Part shown: positions 44,835 through 53,598 of the stretch, in pieces
Numbering within the stretch: position 1 is the first letter of the stretch
Layout of the letters: every line of letters starts with the position of its first letter
Notes under the pieces: model-generated
Told to the model about the DNA's origin: nothing
The model's database searches: none
What the model saw: only the letters and a program-made list of their open reading frames with translations
Position numbers and translations under genes: made by a program
Assembly (NCBI GenBank): GCA_903842345.1
Contig: CAIMLR010000030.1
Coordinates: 1 to 64,000, forward strand
DNA from: an uncultured Myxococcales bacterium
GTDB taxonomy: Bacteria > Myxococcota_A > UBA9042
Direction of reading: 5' to 3'
DNA: 64,000 nucleotides

Positions 44835-45317
44835 CTACGGAATCAAGACCCGACCCGGCGCGCCGTTGGTGCCGTCAGCGGTGTGGCAGGAATTGCACGC
44901 GCCGCTGGTCTGCGGCGTCGTCATGGCGCGGGCTTTGCCGTTGGCGATGACGCGCGCCGTGTACTTGGTGCCCGCCGGGAACATCTGGTTGGAATTCAGG
45001 TAGAAGTTGCCCACGCCGTTGCTCGTCGCGGTGACGGTCTCGCCGGTGCCGACGGCCTTGAGCTCAATCGACACGGACGCGACGCCATCGCAGCCGTCCG
45101 CGTCGGTCCCGCTCGAGTAGACAGTGCCGGCGACGAGGTAGTGCGGCCCGCCGTTCTGGTGGCAGGCGATGCAATCCATGCCCGGATTCATGCTCGAACT
45201 GCCGCTGTTGCCGCCCGTCCACCGCGTGCCGCTGCTGATGCAACTGGAGTCAGAGCTGGTTGTGGCGCAGCCCGCGAGGAACAGCGCGCCGACGAACAAG
45301 GGGGTAAAAATCTTCAT
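44835..45317 (-). CDS. Lipoprotein with two split CXXCH heme sites
   Basis: 160 residues with lipobox LAGC (Cys17). Two heme-c attachment motifs are far apart: CIACH at 49-53 and CNSCH at 141-145. Between them is a beta-rich domain (GTVYSSGTDADGCDGVASVS, VGNFYLNSNQMFPAGTKYTA) resembling carboxypeptidase-regulatory-like or Ig-like folds. This arrangement, a small Ig-like domain flanked by heme motifs, suggests an outer-membrane or periplasmic electron-transfer protein. Axial ligands beyond the two His are not obvious. The start is the ATG before the lipobox, with no strong ribosome site. It converges on the PHA-synthase gene. Confidence 0.8.
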   Translation of the reverse strand: MKIFTPLFVGALFLAGCATTSSDSSCISSGTRWTGGNSGSSSMNPGMDCIACHQNGGPHYLVAGTVYSSGTDADGCDGVASVSIELKAVGTGETVTATSNGVGNFYLNSNQMFPAGTKYTARVIANGKARAMTTPQTSGACNSCHTADGTNGAPGRVLIP

Positions 45318-45441
45318 GGGGAACTCACTGGGTGGGAGGAACAAGGCAGCCGGGTGGAAGGCCGCGGAAGGGATAGGAGGCATCTCCTGCGTTCATCAGT
45401 ACAAAACATCCGCTGCGCCCGTCCAGAATCTTCAAACTTCT

Positions 45442-46347
45442 TTACGGTCGCTTCTTGAGAAGCGGCAACGCGACGATGAACCGCGCGCCCTTCCCCAGCT
45501 CGGATTCCACGCGAATCTTGCCGCCGTGGGCGTGCACGATGTGCCGCGTGAGCGCAAGCCCCAAGCCTGAACCTTCGGTCGCCCGGGAGAGCCGGTCGTC
45601 GACGCGGTAGAAGCTGTCAAAGATGCGGTTCTGGTCGGCGCGGGAGATGCCCGGGCCATTGTCGCACACCGCGATCTCCACTTCCCGCCCGGCGCGGCGC
45701 ACCTCAACGGCGATGCGCTTCTCAACGCCTGTGTACTTGAACGCGTTGTCCAGCAGGTTTTGCACGGCCTCTTCCATCGCATCGCTGTCGGCGTAGACAA
45801 GCGGCAAATCCTCCGCGATGTGGGTCGTCAACCGCACGTTGGCGTCCAGCATGCGCGGCTCAAAACGCGCGACGACCGTGTCCACCACCTGCCCGACGTC
45901 CACCGGCTTGGGCACGTAGCGCAACTGCCCGGACTCCAGCCGCGCGAACTCCAGCAGCCGGTCAATCAGCGTCGAGAGCCGGCCCGTCTCGTGGGACAGC
46001 AGCGACAGGATCCGCTCGCGCTTCTCCGGATCCTCGATGCGGTTCTCGCGCAGCGTCTCGACGAACATGCGAATCGACGTCAGCGGCGTGCGAAAATCAT
46101 GGCTGACTTTGCTGAGGAAATCCGCTTGCAAGCGCGACACGTCAGCCTGGCGACCCAGCGCGACGACAAGCAGGATCGTGCCCGCCAGCAACAGCGCGCA
46201 GAAGACCAGGATCAGCACGCCAAAAGTCACGTCGATCGCCGCGCGCCGCGACACAAGGATGAGGATGCCGACGACAATCATGAAGACCGACGGCACCAGC
46301 GCGAAGACCGAGACGAGGAACTGCCAGCGTTTGTTGAACCGCAGCAT
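45442..46347 (-). CDS. Orphan sensor histidine kinase
   Basis: 301 residues: two N-terminal TM segments (FLVSVFALVPSVFMIVVGIL; VLILVFCALLLAGTILLVVA) with almost no periplasmic loop, so sensing may be within the membrane or cytoplasmic. The H-box is VSHDFRTPLTSIRMF; the ATPase shows the N-box QNLLDNAFKYTG, G1 DNGPGIS and G2 GSGLGLALTRHIV. It autophosphorylates the His and passes phosphate to a response regulator. No receiver-domain protein is adjacent. It is the last gene of a five-gene transcript with metabolic genes, starting 3 bases after the aminotransferase stop. Confidence 0.93.
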   Translation of the reverse strand: MLRFNKRWQFLVSVFALVPSVFMIVVGILILVSRRAAIDVTFGVLILVFCALLLAGTILLVVALGRQADVSRLQADFLSKVSHDFRTPLTSIRMFVETLRENRIEDPEKRERILSLLSHETGRLSTLIDRLLEFARLESGQLRYVPKPVDVGQVVDTVVARFEPRMLDANVRLTTHIAEDLPLVYADSDAMEEAVQNLLDNAFKYTGVEKRIAVEVRRAGREVEIAVCDNGPGISRADQNRIFDSFYRVDDRLSRATEGSGLGLALTRHIVHAHGGKIRVESELGKGARFIVALPLLKKRP

Positions 46348-46350
46348 GGC

Positions 46351-47538
46351 CTACCGCAGCGCGCGGAGTTGATCCGCGAGAAATTGGAATTGCCCGGGCG
46401 CGTTGTACGCCTGCGCGGACACCCGGATGAGGCGCACGCGCGGCGACGGCCAATCGATGACCGGAACTTCGATGCGGTGCTGGCGCCACAGATGGTCCTG
46501 CAGCGGGTCAAAGAGCGACGGCGGCTGCGGCGGCACGCGCAGCGGCGGCAGCAGCACGGCGGCCATGGAGCCAAGCATCGCATCGGGCGCGGGCGGCGGC
46601 ACGTCCAGGGCCGCGCACAGGCGATCCCGCGCATCGCACGCGCGGTGGTGGTTCTGCGCCATCAGCGCCGGCCACCCGCCCGGCAGGAGCCGCGCCATCG
46701 CCGCAATCGCCGCGGGAATCGTCAGCCATGGCGTCGGGTCGCTGGTGCCGGTCCAATCGTGCTCCAGCCGAAACCGCGAACGGTCCGTCCGCGCCACCGC
46801 CATGCCGTGGCTCGTCACCAGCGGCGCAAATCCGGGACGCCGGTCCTCGCGCACGTGCAGGAAGGCGGCGCCCTTGGGTGCGCACAGCCACTTGTGGCAG
46901 TTGCCCGTGTAATACGCCGCGCCCAGCGCCGTCAGGTCAAGCGGCAGCATCCCGGGCGCATGCGCCCCATCGACGAGGACGTCCACGCCGCGCGCCTGCA
47001 GCCACGGGACGATGCGCGCGACGGGGAAGATCAGCGCGGTCGGACTGGTCACGTGATCGATCAGGCAAAATCGGGTCTTTGGCGTCAGGACGCGATCCAA
47101 CGCATCAAGCACATCGTCCGGAGACTGCAGCGGAAACGGCACATGGGCGACGACGACGCGCGCGCCAAGGCGCTCCGCCACGCGATCCACCGCATTGCGA
47201 CAGGCGGCATAACCCTGGTCCGTAACGAGGATTTCATCGCCCGGTTGCAGCCGTAGATTGGCCAGCACCGTGTTGACGCCAACCGTCGCGTTTGTCACGA
47301 GCGTCAGGCCGTCCGCGTCGGCGCCCAGGAAATCGCCCAGCGCGTGCCGTACGCCGTCCTGCAGGCCTTCCAGATCGCGGGCGAGGAACTTGACCGGCTC
47401 CGCCTCCAGCTGCGCCCGCAGCGCCGTCTGCGCGGCCAAGACTTCCCGCAGGCACGCGCCAAAGCTGCCGTGGTTCAGGAACACCACGTCCGGATCAAGC
47501 TGCCAGCGCAGCGCCAGTTCGTCAGCGGAAACCGTCAT
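46351..47538 (-). CDS. Class V aminotransferase (isopenicillin-N-epimerase-like)
   Basis: 395 residues of fold-type I PLP enzymes: FLNHGSFGACLREVL at the N-terminus (the epimerase/cysteine-desulfurase opening), the cofactor Asp region VDGAHAPGMLPLDL and the PLP lysine in YTGNCHKWLCAPKGAAF. The family includes isopenicillin-N epimerase, ergothioneine EgtE and cysteine lyases; the substrate is not determined. The Cys residues around the Lys (NCHKWLC) are like those in epimerase-type members. It lies between the PhyH dioxygenase (12-base gap) and the kinase, in the middle of the operon. Confidence 0.88.
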   Translation of the reverse strand: MTVSADELALRWQLDPDVVFLNHGSFGACLREVLAAQTALRAQLEAEPVKFLARDLEGLQDGVRHALGDFLGADADGLTLVTNATVGVNTVLANLRLQPGDEILVTDQGYAACRNAVDRVAERLGARVVVAHVPFPLQSPDDVLDALDRVLTPKTRFCLIDHVTSPTALIFPVARIVPWLQARGVDVLVDGAHAPGMLPLDLTALGAAYYTGNCHKWLCAPKGAAFLHVREDRRPGFAPLVTSHGMAVARTDRSRFRLEHDWTGTSDPTPWLTIPAAIAAMARLLPGGWPALMAQNHHRACDARDRLCAALDVPPPAPDAMLGSMAAVLLPPLRVPPQPPSLFDPLQDHLWRQHRIEVPVIDWPSPRVRLIRVSAQAYNAPGQFQFLADQLRALR

Positions 47539-47550
47539 CAGCAGCGCTCC

Positions 47551-48408
47551 TCAGCCCTGGGGCGACTGCGGCGCGCGGGCACCCTTGAGCCAGCGGACCA
47601 GCCGTCCCAAGTGATGATATGGCGGCGTGCGGGAAGCGTCGTCCTTGGGCTCAAACGGCCCGGTCAGGTACGGCACGTATAGGGAACGTCGCAGACTCGG
47701 CCAGCCCGTGCGGGTCGACTGCGCGACGCGGTGCCACAGCCGCCCGTCGTGCACCGTCAGGTCGCCCGCGTGGGTCTCCACGACGATTTCGGCCGGATCG
47801 GCCTTCTGCGAGACAAAGTAGAGCTTGCGAAAGCACGTGTCCCAGAAGCCCTGCGTGTGACTGCCGGGAATGAGCCGCAGCCCGCCGTTGTCGGCCGTAC
47901 AATCGTCAAAATGCAGGCCGATGTTGAGCATCTGGACGGGCATGCGGCCGTAGAAAATGTCCCGCAGGCCGTCCGTGTGCCAGCCGAGGCGCGGATAGGC
48001 GCTGCCCGGCACGTTGACGTAGCGGTTGACGACGACGCCGTCCTTCTCGGCGTCGCCAATGCGCGCGTCCTCGCCGATGAGCCGGCGGACGGGCTCGAAC
48101 CGCGCGTCGCGCACGAATTGCCGCAGCGGCTCGCTGAACATGGACGTGAACGCGAAGCGCTGGAGAAACGGCTTGCCGTCCGGATCCTTGCCAAAGAACA
48201 ACGGAATTCCGAACACGAAGCGGCGCCGCTGGGCAATCCACTCTGCCTGGATGCGGTCCAGTTCGGCGGCAATCATCGCGAGTTCCGTCGGCGCGGCGAC
48301 CCTCTCGAAATGCAGAAATCCGTAGTGGTCCAGAAAGCGCTTTTGCTCTTCAGTAATCTGAGGCCCAAGCACAAAACGCGTCGTAACAGGCGGCAAATGA
48401 GTCGTCAT
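47551..48408 (-). CDS. Phytanoyl-CoA-dioxygenase-family (PhyH) enzyme
   Basis: 285 residues with the Fe(II)/2-oxoglutarate facial triad: the HxD pair in RLGWHTDGLRDIF and the distal His in VHDGRLWHRVAQ, followed by an Arg for 2-oxoglutarate in RRSLYVPY. PhyH enzymes hydroxylate fatty acyl or small-molecule substrates with O2. The Cys-containing block FDDCTADNGGLRLIPGSH is a typical core of this family. It is 6 bases after the START-domain gene and 12 before the aminotransferase, implying a shared pathway with them, possibly an aliphatic metabolite modification (inference). Confidence 0.9.
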   Translation of the reverse strand: MTTHLPPVTTRFVLGPQITEEQKRFLDHYGFLHFERVAAPTELAMIAAELDRIQAEWIAQRRRFVFGIPLFFGKDPDGKPFLQRFAFTSMFSEPLRQFVRDARFEPVRRLIGEDARIGDAEKDGVVVNRYVNVPGSAYPRLGWHTDGLRDIFYGRMPVQMLNIGLHFDDCTADNGGLRLIPGSHTQGFWDTCFRKLYFVSQKADPAEIVVETHAGDLTVHDGRLWHRVAQSTRTGWPSLRRSLYVPYLTGPFEPKDDASRTPPYHHLGRLVRWLKGARAPQSPQG

Positions 48409-48414
48409 GTCAGC

Positions 48415-48996
48415 TCAATTCTTGGTCAATTCACGCAGGTGGTTGAACATGTTGGGGATGGCCGTGCGCTGGCCCTTGCGCAGAATCGCGTCTGGAACTG
48501 CAGACTTGGGAATGGCGTGGACGCGATAGATGGCCAGCGTGCGCTTGGGGTCGTCCTCGTAGCGCGTCAGCGTCCAACTGCCGTCATTCACCTCGTAGTC
48601 GCCGCGCAGCAGGTGCCACGCGCGCTGCCACTTCGGCGGGCCAATCGTGTGGGTCGACTCCGTCACGCCGACGAGATTGGACAGCGGAAACGGCAGGCCG
48701 ATCTCGACCTCGCAGACGACCTTCTGGCCTTGCCGGGAGATTTCCTTGGACCGCACGACCCGCTGCATCGTCTTTTGGTAGTTGCCGCAATCCTGGACGA
48801 TCGCCCAGAGGCGCTCCGGCGGCGTCTCGATGATCGCCTGCGCCGTCACTTCCGGCAGGCTGCTCCCGGCAATCGCGCGCGTCGTGATCTCGACCTCGCC
48901 CTTCTCCAGCCGCGCCTTCAGGTCATCGTCGGCCGTCGCGGCCGTCACGGGAAACAGGCAAAAAACCACAAGCAAACGTCGCACTTGGACCTCCAT
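48415..48996 (-). CDS. Exported START/SRPBCC-type lipid-binding protein
   Basis: 193 residues with a signal peptide (MEVQVRRLLVVFCLFPVTAATA) and a START-like fold: a beta segment (VTAQAIIETPPERLWAIVQD), a helix with the pattern YQKTMQRVVRSKEI, the strands with GLPFPLSNLVGVTES, and the long C-terminal helix ending NMFNHLRELTKN. It binds a hydrophobic ligand in the periplasm; homologous secreted START proteins carry lipids or polyketides. It is 12 bases after the lipase and 6 before the PhyH gene in the operon, suggesting lipid handling. Confidence 0.82.
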   Translation of the reverse strand: MEVQVRRLLVVFCLFPVTAATADDDLKARLEKGEVEITTRAIAGSSLPEVTAQAIIETPPERLWAIVQDCGNYQKTMQRVVRSKEISRQGQKVVCEVEIGLPFPLSNLVGVTESTHTIGPPKWQRAWHLLRGDYEVNDGSWTLTRYEDDPKRTLAIYRVHAIPKSAVPDAILRKGQRTAIPNMFNHLRELTKN

Positions 48997-49008
48997 CGGA
49001 CCGACAGC

Positions 49009-50124
49009 TTAGCCCTTCGCCAGCCAATCGGCCACCGACGACCAAAGAATCTCGAAGTCGCGGCGCTTGAACCCGCTTCCGCTCGTCAACCAGTCAAAGT
49101 GCGGCGGCAAGTGGTTGGGGTCTTCAAAGTGGCCGATGACGTCGTGATGGTCGGCGGTCACGGCGCAGATGACCTCGCCCCAGACCTGGCTCAGCGTCGG
49201 CACGATGCCGTCATTGGCGCGCTCGTCGGGCTCGTCGCCCCAGAACGCGCGGATCGCCTGCATCTGCTGCGGATCCGGCCACGTGACGCGATCGGGCGGC
49301 GTGCGCGCGGCCAGCGTGTAGAGCGCAACGTAAATCGCGTGGCTTGCCTGCGCGTAGCCGCTCAGCCCCGCCGAGAGCGTGGACGTGATACCGGGAGCCT
49401 TGCCGCGGGCGATGACGCTGCCGTAGCGCACGTCCGGCGCGTTGCGCGTCGTTTCGTTGAAAATCTTCAGGTTGGGCGGCAGAAGCTCGCGAATGAGCGA
49501 CGTGTCCTTGCCCACTTCCGCGAAGAAATCGCGAATCGTCCGCTGGCGATCCTCGCTGAAGTCAGCCAGCAGCAGGTTCCAGACCTGATCGAGCGCGTCC
49601 TCGCCCGCCGAGTTGTCCAACCGCACCAGCACGCCGCCCAGGCTGACCAGCGCGCCGAGTGGAAGCTTGCCGTAGCGCAGCACGTAGATCGTCGACAGCG
49701 AGAGCACTTTCAGGATGCGCGCGCCCAACATCGAGTTGAAGAACGGCGCGAGCGGCGTTCCGCGATGCGGGGTCACGACCGTCACGACCGAGCGGACGCG
49801 CGCCATGAGCTCGGACGCCGGCAGGTGATCCGCAAGCGTCGCACCGGCAGAGGCGAAGAAGCGCGCGTCCAGACCGCCGGAACTATGACCAATCAGGTGA
49901 ATCGGACCGTCGCCGTCGGCAGTCTCCGCCATCACTTCCAGCAGCCGCATCGCCCGGCGCCGCACCGACGCGGTCGGCAGCGTCCGCACGTAGTGGACCG
50001 TCACTTCCAGATCGCGCCGTCGGAGCGCGCCCTCCAGGACTTCCGTAACGTGGGCAAAGTACTTGAGATCGCCGAAATTGGAGAAGCCGAAGAAGCCGGG
50101 GATCAGGTAGATGTGATGGCGCAT
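49009..50124 (-). CDS. Triacylglycerol-lipase-like alpha/beta hydrolase
   Basis: 371 residues beginning MRHHIYLIPGFFGFSNFGDL, the oxyanion-type opening of lipase class 2/PGAP1-like hydrolases. The Ser elbow is LIGHSSGGLDARFF, a Gly/Thr block TPHRGTPLAPFF follows, and the catalytic His is in TADHHDVIGHF. An Asp within DGIVPTLSQVWGE is a likely acid. No signal peptide, so cytoplasmic. It starts the five-gene minus-strand operon. The substrate is unknown; with START and PhyH products it may act on lipids or acyl esters. Confidence 0.85.
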   Translation of the reverse strand: MRHHIYLIPGFFGFSNFGDLKYFAHVTEVLEGALRRRDLEVTVHYVRTLPTASVRRRAMRLLEVMAETADGDGPIHLIGHSSGGLDARFFASAGATLADHLPASELMARVRSVVTVVTPHRGTPLAPFFNSMLGARILKVLSLSTIYVLRYGKLPLGALVSLGGVLVRLDNSAGEDALDQVWNLLLADFSEDRQRTIRDFFAEVGKDTSLIRELLPPNLKIFNETTRNAPDVRYGSVIARGKAPGITSTLSAGLSGYAQASHAIYVALYTLAARTPPDRVTWPDPQQMQAIRAFWGDEPDERANDGIVPTLSQVWGEVICAVTADHHDVIGHFEDPNHLPPHFDWLTSGSGFKRRDFEILWSSVADWLAKG

Positions 50125-50276
50125 GCAACCTCAAAGCCGGCCACCTTTGTGCAACACGCGGGCGGATTGCGCAAGGAGCCGGTCGCCGAGCAGGCGCAGC
50201 GCAGGGATGCCCGCCCGCAGAGCCCGGCGTTTCGCGCCGCGGATCGGCAAGAAGTTGTCGCGACACACGATCGAGG

Positions 50277-50304
50277 TTGACGTGGCGCCCGGGCGTCCTA
50301 TCCT
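50277..50304 (+). promoter_or_regulatory. tmRNA promoter
   Basis: TTGACG (50277-50282), 16-base spacer, TATCCT (50299-50304). Transcription would start near 50311, some 50 bases before the mature 5' end, consistent with a processed tmRNA precursor. Confidence 0.65.
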
Positions 50305-50360
50305 GTAGGCGTCGACGCCTGTGCGGTGTCGGCACGCACCGTGAACAACGGCGCACCTTC

Positions 50361-50726
50361 GGGGGCGTACCGGTTTCGACGGGGATATGCACCATGGTTT
50401 GCGCGCCGCGGAGTCTTTGGCCGCGTCAAAAAAAGGCACACAATAAGAGCCAACGACAACGTTGAGTTCGCTCTCGCTGCTTAAGTCTCCAAAAGACCTC
50501 TAACAGCGACGGGGATGACATGGCGCCTGCTGCATGTCGTCACCGCAATTTAGGTGGGCTGGCCTTCGCACGACGCCTGCACGTGCGCGGGTAAGATTTA
50601 TGCGGGCCGTCGCCAAGGGAGTCTGTCGCATGGACGCCCTGGATGCCGTACAAATCATGCGACTACGCGCGTAGACGGCCCTGCTTAGTATTTCCGGACG
50701 CGAGTTCGACTCTCGCCGCCTCCACC
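50361..50726 (+). ncRNA. ssrA: Transfer-messenger RNA (one-piece tmRNA)
   Basis: tmRNA rescues stalled ribosomes with SmpB and adds a degradation tag. The 5' end is GGGGGCG followed by TACCGGTTTCGACGGGG, the invariant tmRNA start. The 3' end has the T-arm GCGAG-TTCGACT-CTCGC and the acceptor strand CGCCTCC (50717-50723), which pairs along all seven positions with the 5' end. The reading frame for the tag begins at GCC 50449 and stops at TAA 50482-50484, coding ANDNVEFALAA. After the discriminator A the DNA reads CCG, so the CCA end is not fully encoded and must be finished by nucleotidyltransferase. Exact ends are placed by pairing. Confidence 0.97.
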
Positions 50727-50764
50727 GAAATTCCTGATATTTTGCAGTTCTTGCGACGGGCGCG

Positions 50765-51757
50765 CTACTTGATGCCCCGCCACGCGTCGTCGTCGTTTGA
50801 CTGCAGGCGCGCTGTTCGCACACCCGCAAGGTGCGCCACGCGCGTCTGGATCGACCGCAGATGCTCGATGAGCAGCGGCGTCCATGCCTTGATGGCGGCC
50901 AACGCGTCAGGGTGCAGCGCGGCGGCGTACTGCGCCAGCTGATCCGCTTCAAAAGCGATGAGTTCGACCGCGCTCGCCGCGAGGATCTCGTACGGCGATG
51001 GCCGGCTGTCGATCAGCGCGAGGAGGCCGACCAGGTCGCCGGGGCCGTGACGGTCGAGTTCGCGCATCGCGCCGTTGGACCGCCGCACGCGGACGGCAAT
51101 CGCTCCGGATGTGATGGCAAAGCACGCGGTCGGCGCGCCGTCGACGGCCTGCAGAATCGTGCCGGCTTCCACGCGATGCAGCGAGGCGAAACGGAACACG
51201 GCGTCGCAATCGGCGTCGCTCAACTGACCCAGGCGCTTGTTCTTGTCGCGCAGCCACGGCAACAGCCGCGTCGGGTCGCCTGCACGCCGGGAGAGACTGG
51301 CGGCGGATGGCCTCCCATCGCTCAGCGTATCGAGCTCCAGACGCTGCAACGACCGCGCGCTCGACGCCGGATGCTGAAAGCCGTTGGACGCGGGCCGGAA
51401 CGTCCGCTGCGCCGCCGCCGCCGACGTGGACTGACTGGCGGGATGCACCGGAGCGACCCTCGGCGCGACGTACGCGGGCTGCGAGAGCGGTGCGCCGATG
51501 CCCGACGCGGAACCCGGTCGATGCGAGAGCGGCAGGATCGTCTCCTGGGACGACGGCACAACGGAGTAGCTGGAGTTCGAGATGGGCCGCACGCCGAGCG
51601 TCGCCGGATCCCGCGGCGGCAGGGGCGGCACAGCGGCTCGGGACGGCGTGACAGGTTCCAGCGCCGGCGCAGGTACGCGCCAATCCGGCCGTGAGACCGA
51701 ACGCCACGGCGTCGTCACCGTCACATCTGGGTTCGCCTTCGCTTTCTCGTCGCCCAT
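50765..51757 (-). CDS. Cyclic-nucleotide-binding-domain protein with disordered N-terminus
   Basis: 330 residues. Residues 1 to about 185 are low-complexity Pro/Ser/Ala/Arg, predicted disordered. A cNMP-binding (Crp-like jelly-roll) domain covers about 185-305: [20 protein letters not shown], then [20 protein letters not shown], and the phosphate-binding cassette region [13 protein letters not shown]. It has no obvious helix-turn-helix, so it is a stand-alone cNMP module, perhaps controlling a partner or localisation. The start is the ATG at 51757; an upstream open extension is Arg/Gly-rich and overlaps the icd promoter region. It is convergent with the tmRNA and divergent from icd. Confidence 0.75.
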   Translation of the reverse strand: MGDEKAKANPDVTVTTPWRSVSRPDWRVPAPALEPVTPSRAAVPPLPPRDPATLGVRPISNSSYSVVPSSQETILPLSHRPGSASGIGAPLSQPAYVAPRVAPVHPASQSTSAAAAQRTFRPASNGFQHPASSARSLQRLELDTLSDGRPSAASLSRRAGDPTRLLPWLRDKNKRLGQLSDADCDAVFRFASLHRVEAGTILQAVDGAPTACFAITSGAIAVRVRRSNGAMRELDRHGPGDLVGLLALIDSRPSPYEILAASAVELIAFEADQLAQYAAALHPDALAAIKAWTPLLIEHLRSIQTRVAHLAGVRTARLQSNDDDAWRGIK

Positions 51758-51848
51758 GGCTACACCAACGCCCTGCCCCCGCCGCCAGTGTACACCTTCC
51801 CGGCCCCCTCGGAAGCGCTTTGGCCATCGAACCGTCACCGGACCGAAG

Positions 51849-51877
51849 TTGTCGGTTATGCCCCGTTCGACTATCCT
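51849..51877 (+). promoter_or_regulatory. icd promoter
   Basis: TTGTCG (51849-51854), 17-base spacer, TATCCT (51872-51877), 42 bases before the icd ATG. The -10 box is identical to that of the tmRNA promoter. Confidence 0.55.
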
Positions 51878-51919
51878 GCCGCCGCGCCGGAACACCCAGA
51901 TTCACGGCAAAGGAGTTCC

Positions 51920-53386
51920 ATGTCTTCGAACGCACTCACGCACGGAAAAGCCATCACCGTTGGGCTGGATGGCAAGCTGCAAGTTCCTGATCAGCCGATT
52001 GTTCCCTTCATCGAGGGCGACGGCATCGGCCCTGATATTTGGGCCGCCGCCGTCCGCATCATCGATGCCGCGGTGAAGAAGAGCTACGGCGGCAAACGCC
52101 AGATCCAGTGGTTGGAGGTGCTCGCCGGCGAAAAGGCGTTCAACCAGACCGGCAACTGGCTGCCCGACGAGACGCTCGACGCGTTCCGCAAGTACCTGGT
52201 CGGCATCAAGGGACCGCTCACCACGCCGGTTGGCAAGGGAATTCGCTCGCTGAACGTGGCACTTCGCCAGCAGCTCGACCTCTACGTTTGCCTCCGCCCG
52301 GTACGTTGGTTCACCGGCGTTCCGAGCCCGGTCAAGCACCCGGAAGCGGTCGACATGGTCATCTTCCGCGAGAACACGGAGGACATTTATGCCGGCATCG
52401 AGTGGACCGGCGGCTCGGAAGAGTCCAACAAGATGCTGCAGTTCCTGGAAGCCAACTACCCGAAAGAGTTCAAGAAGATTCGCTTCGGAACGCAGGTGGC
52501 GGTCGATGGCTGGCAGAAGCAGCTGGAAGCCGTGGGCCAGCCGCGGCGGCATGCGATCGTTGAGGTCGGCATCGGCATCAAGGCGGTTTCGGCGCTTGGC
52601 ACCGAGCGTCTCGTCCACGGCGCCATCGCGTATGCCCTGAAACACAAACGCAAATCCGTGACGATTGTCCACAAGGGCAACATCATGAAGTACACGGAAG
52701 GCGCGTTTCGCGATTGGGGCTATGACGTTGCCAAGACGATGTTCCGTCACGACACTGTCACGGAGCGCGAGAGCTGGATCCTTGGCAACAAGGAGAAAAA
52801 CCCGCAGATCTCCACCGAAGAGAACGCGATCGCCATCGATCCGGGCTATTCGATGATGGTCCCGGACCAGCAGGCTGAAGTGCGCGAGGAGATTGAGACG
52901 GCGCTGGCGCTGTGGCCGACGCATGGTGACGGCAAGTGGAAGCAGAAGCTGCTCATCCGCGACTCGATTGCCGACATCACGCTGCAGCAGGTCATGACCC
53001 GCCCGGAAGAATTCGACGTCATCGCGACGCTGAACCTGAACGGCGATTACCTGTCGGACGCGCTTGCGGCGCAGGTTGGCGGCATCGGCATCGCGCCGGG
53101 CGGCAACATCAACTACCTGACGGGCCATGCCATCTTTGAAGCGACCCACGGCACGGCGCCGAAATACGCCGGGCTGGACAAGGTCAATCCGGGTTCGGTC
53201 GTGCTGTCGGCGGTCATGATGCTGGAGCACCTCGGCTGGCAGGAAGCGGCGGACGCCATCGTCCACGGCATCGAGCAGTCGATCGCCCAGAAGCGCGTGA
53301 CTTACGATTTCCACCGCCAGATGGCAGGCGCGACGCTGCTCAAATGCAGTGAATTCGCCAGCGCGGTTATCGAGAACCTGAAGTAG
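51920..53386 (+). CDS. icd: NADP-dependent isocitrate dehydrogenase
   Basis: 488 residues; oxidative decarboxylation of isocitrate to 2-oxoglutarate. It has the E. coli-type substrate segment [21 protein letters not shown], in which the Ser is the phosphorylated residue of IDH kinase, and [16 protein letters not shown]. The Arg/Lys/Asp active-site blocks follow ([35 protein letters not shown]), as does the NADP-site end HGTAPKYAG. Length is above the E. coli 416, mainly from insertions in the small domain. The ATG has AGGAG 5 bases upstream. It is monocistronic between its promoter and a strong hairpin terminator. Confidence 0.97.
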   Translation: MSSNALTHGKAITVGLDGKLQVPDQPIVPFIEGDGIGPDIWAAAVRIIDAAVKKSYGGKRQIQWLEVLAGEKAFNQTGNWLPDETLDAFRKYLVGIKGPLTTPVGKGIRSLNVALRQQLDLYVCLRPVRWFTGVPSPVKHPEAVDMVIFRENTEDIYAGIEWTGGSEESNKMLQFLEANYPKEFKKIRFGTQVAVDGWQKQLEAVGQPRRHAIVEVGIGIKAVSALGTERLVHGAIAYALKHKRKSVTIVHKGNIMKYTEGAFRDWGYDVAKTMFRHDTVTERESWILGNKEKNPQISTEENAIAIDPGYSMMVPDQQAEVREEIETALALWPTHGDGKWKQKLLIRDSIADITLQQVMTRPEEFDVIATLNLNGDYLSDALAAQVGGIGIAPGGNINYLTGHAIFEATHGTAPKYAGLDKVNPGSVVLSAVMMLEHLGWQEAADAIVHGIEQSIAQKRVTYDFHRQMAGATLLKCSEFASAVIENLK

Positions 53387-53393
53387 CCCTGCC

Positions 53394-53431
53394 GGAACGC
53401 GGCTCCGCAGTCTTTCGCGGAGCCGCGTTCC
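53394..53431 (+). terminator. icd terminator
   Basis: A perfect 15-bp stem: GGAACGCGGCTCCGC (53394-53408) and its complement (53417-53431) around an 8-base loop, 8 bases after the icd stop. There is no T tract, but it is a very stable GC hairpin. Confidence 0.7.
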
Positions 53432-53513
53432 CGCGCGCCTCATCGCCAGCACGCTTTGCCTCGCGCGATTCTTCGCGAACCAGGGAATCTTCTTCACCTC
53501 GGCGGTGTTGAAC

Positions 53514-53541
53514 TTTCCACGGTCTGCTGGCGTCCTATCTT
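53514..53541 (+). promoter_or_regulatory. Possible promoter of the following exported protein
   Basis: TTTCCA (53514-53519), 16-base spacer, TATCTT (53536-53541). The -35 box is weak, but a TTGAAC lies just upstream at 53508. Confidence 0.35.
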
Positions 53542-53598
53542 GAGTCTTGCCGGGCTGCGGGTCTGTCGGTAAGGTGCTTGAATCAGGAAGGGGGCGAT

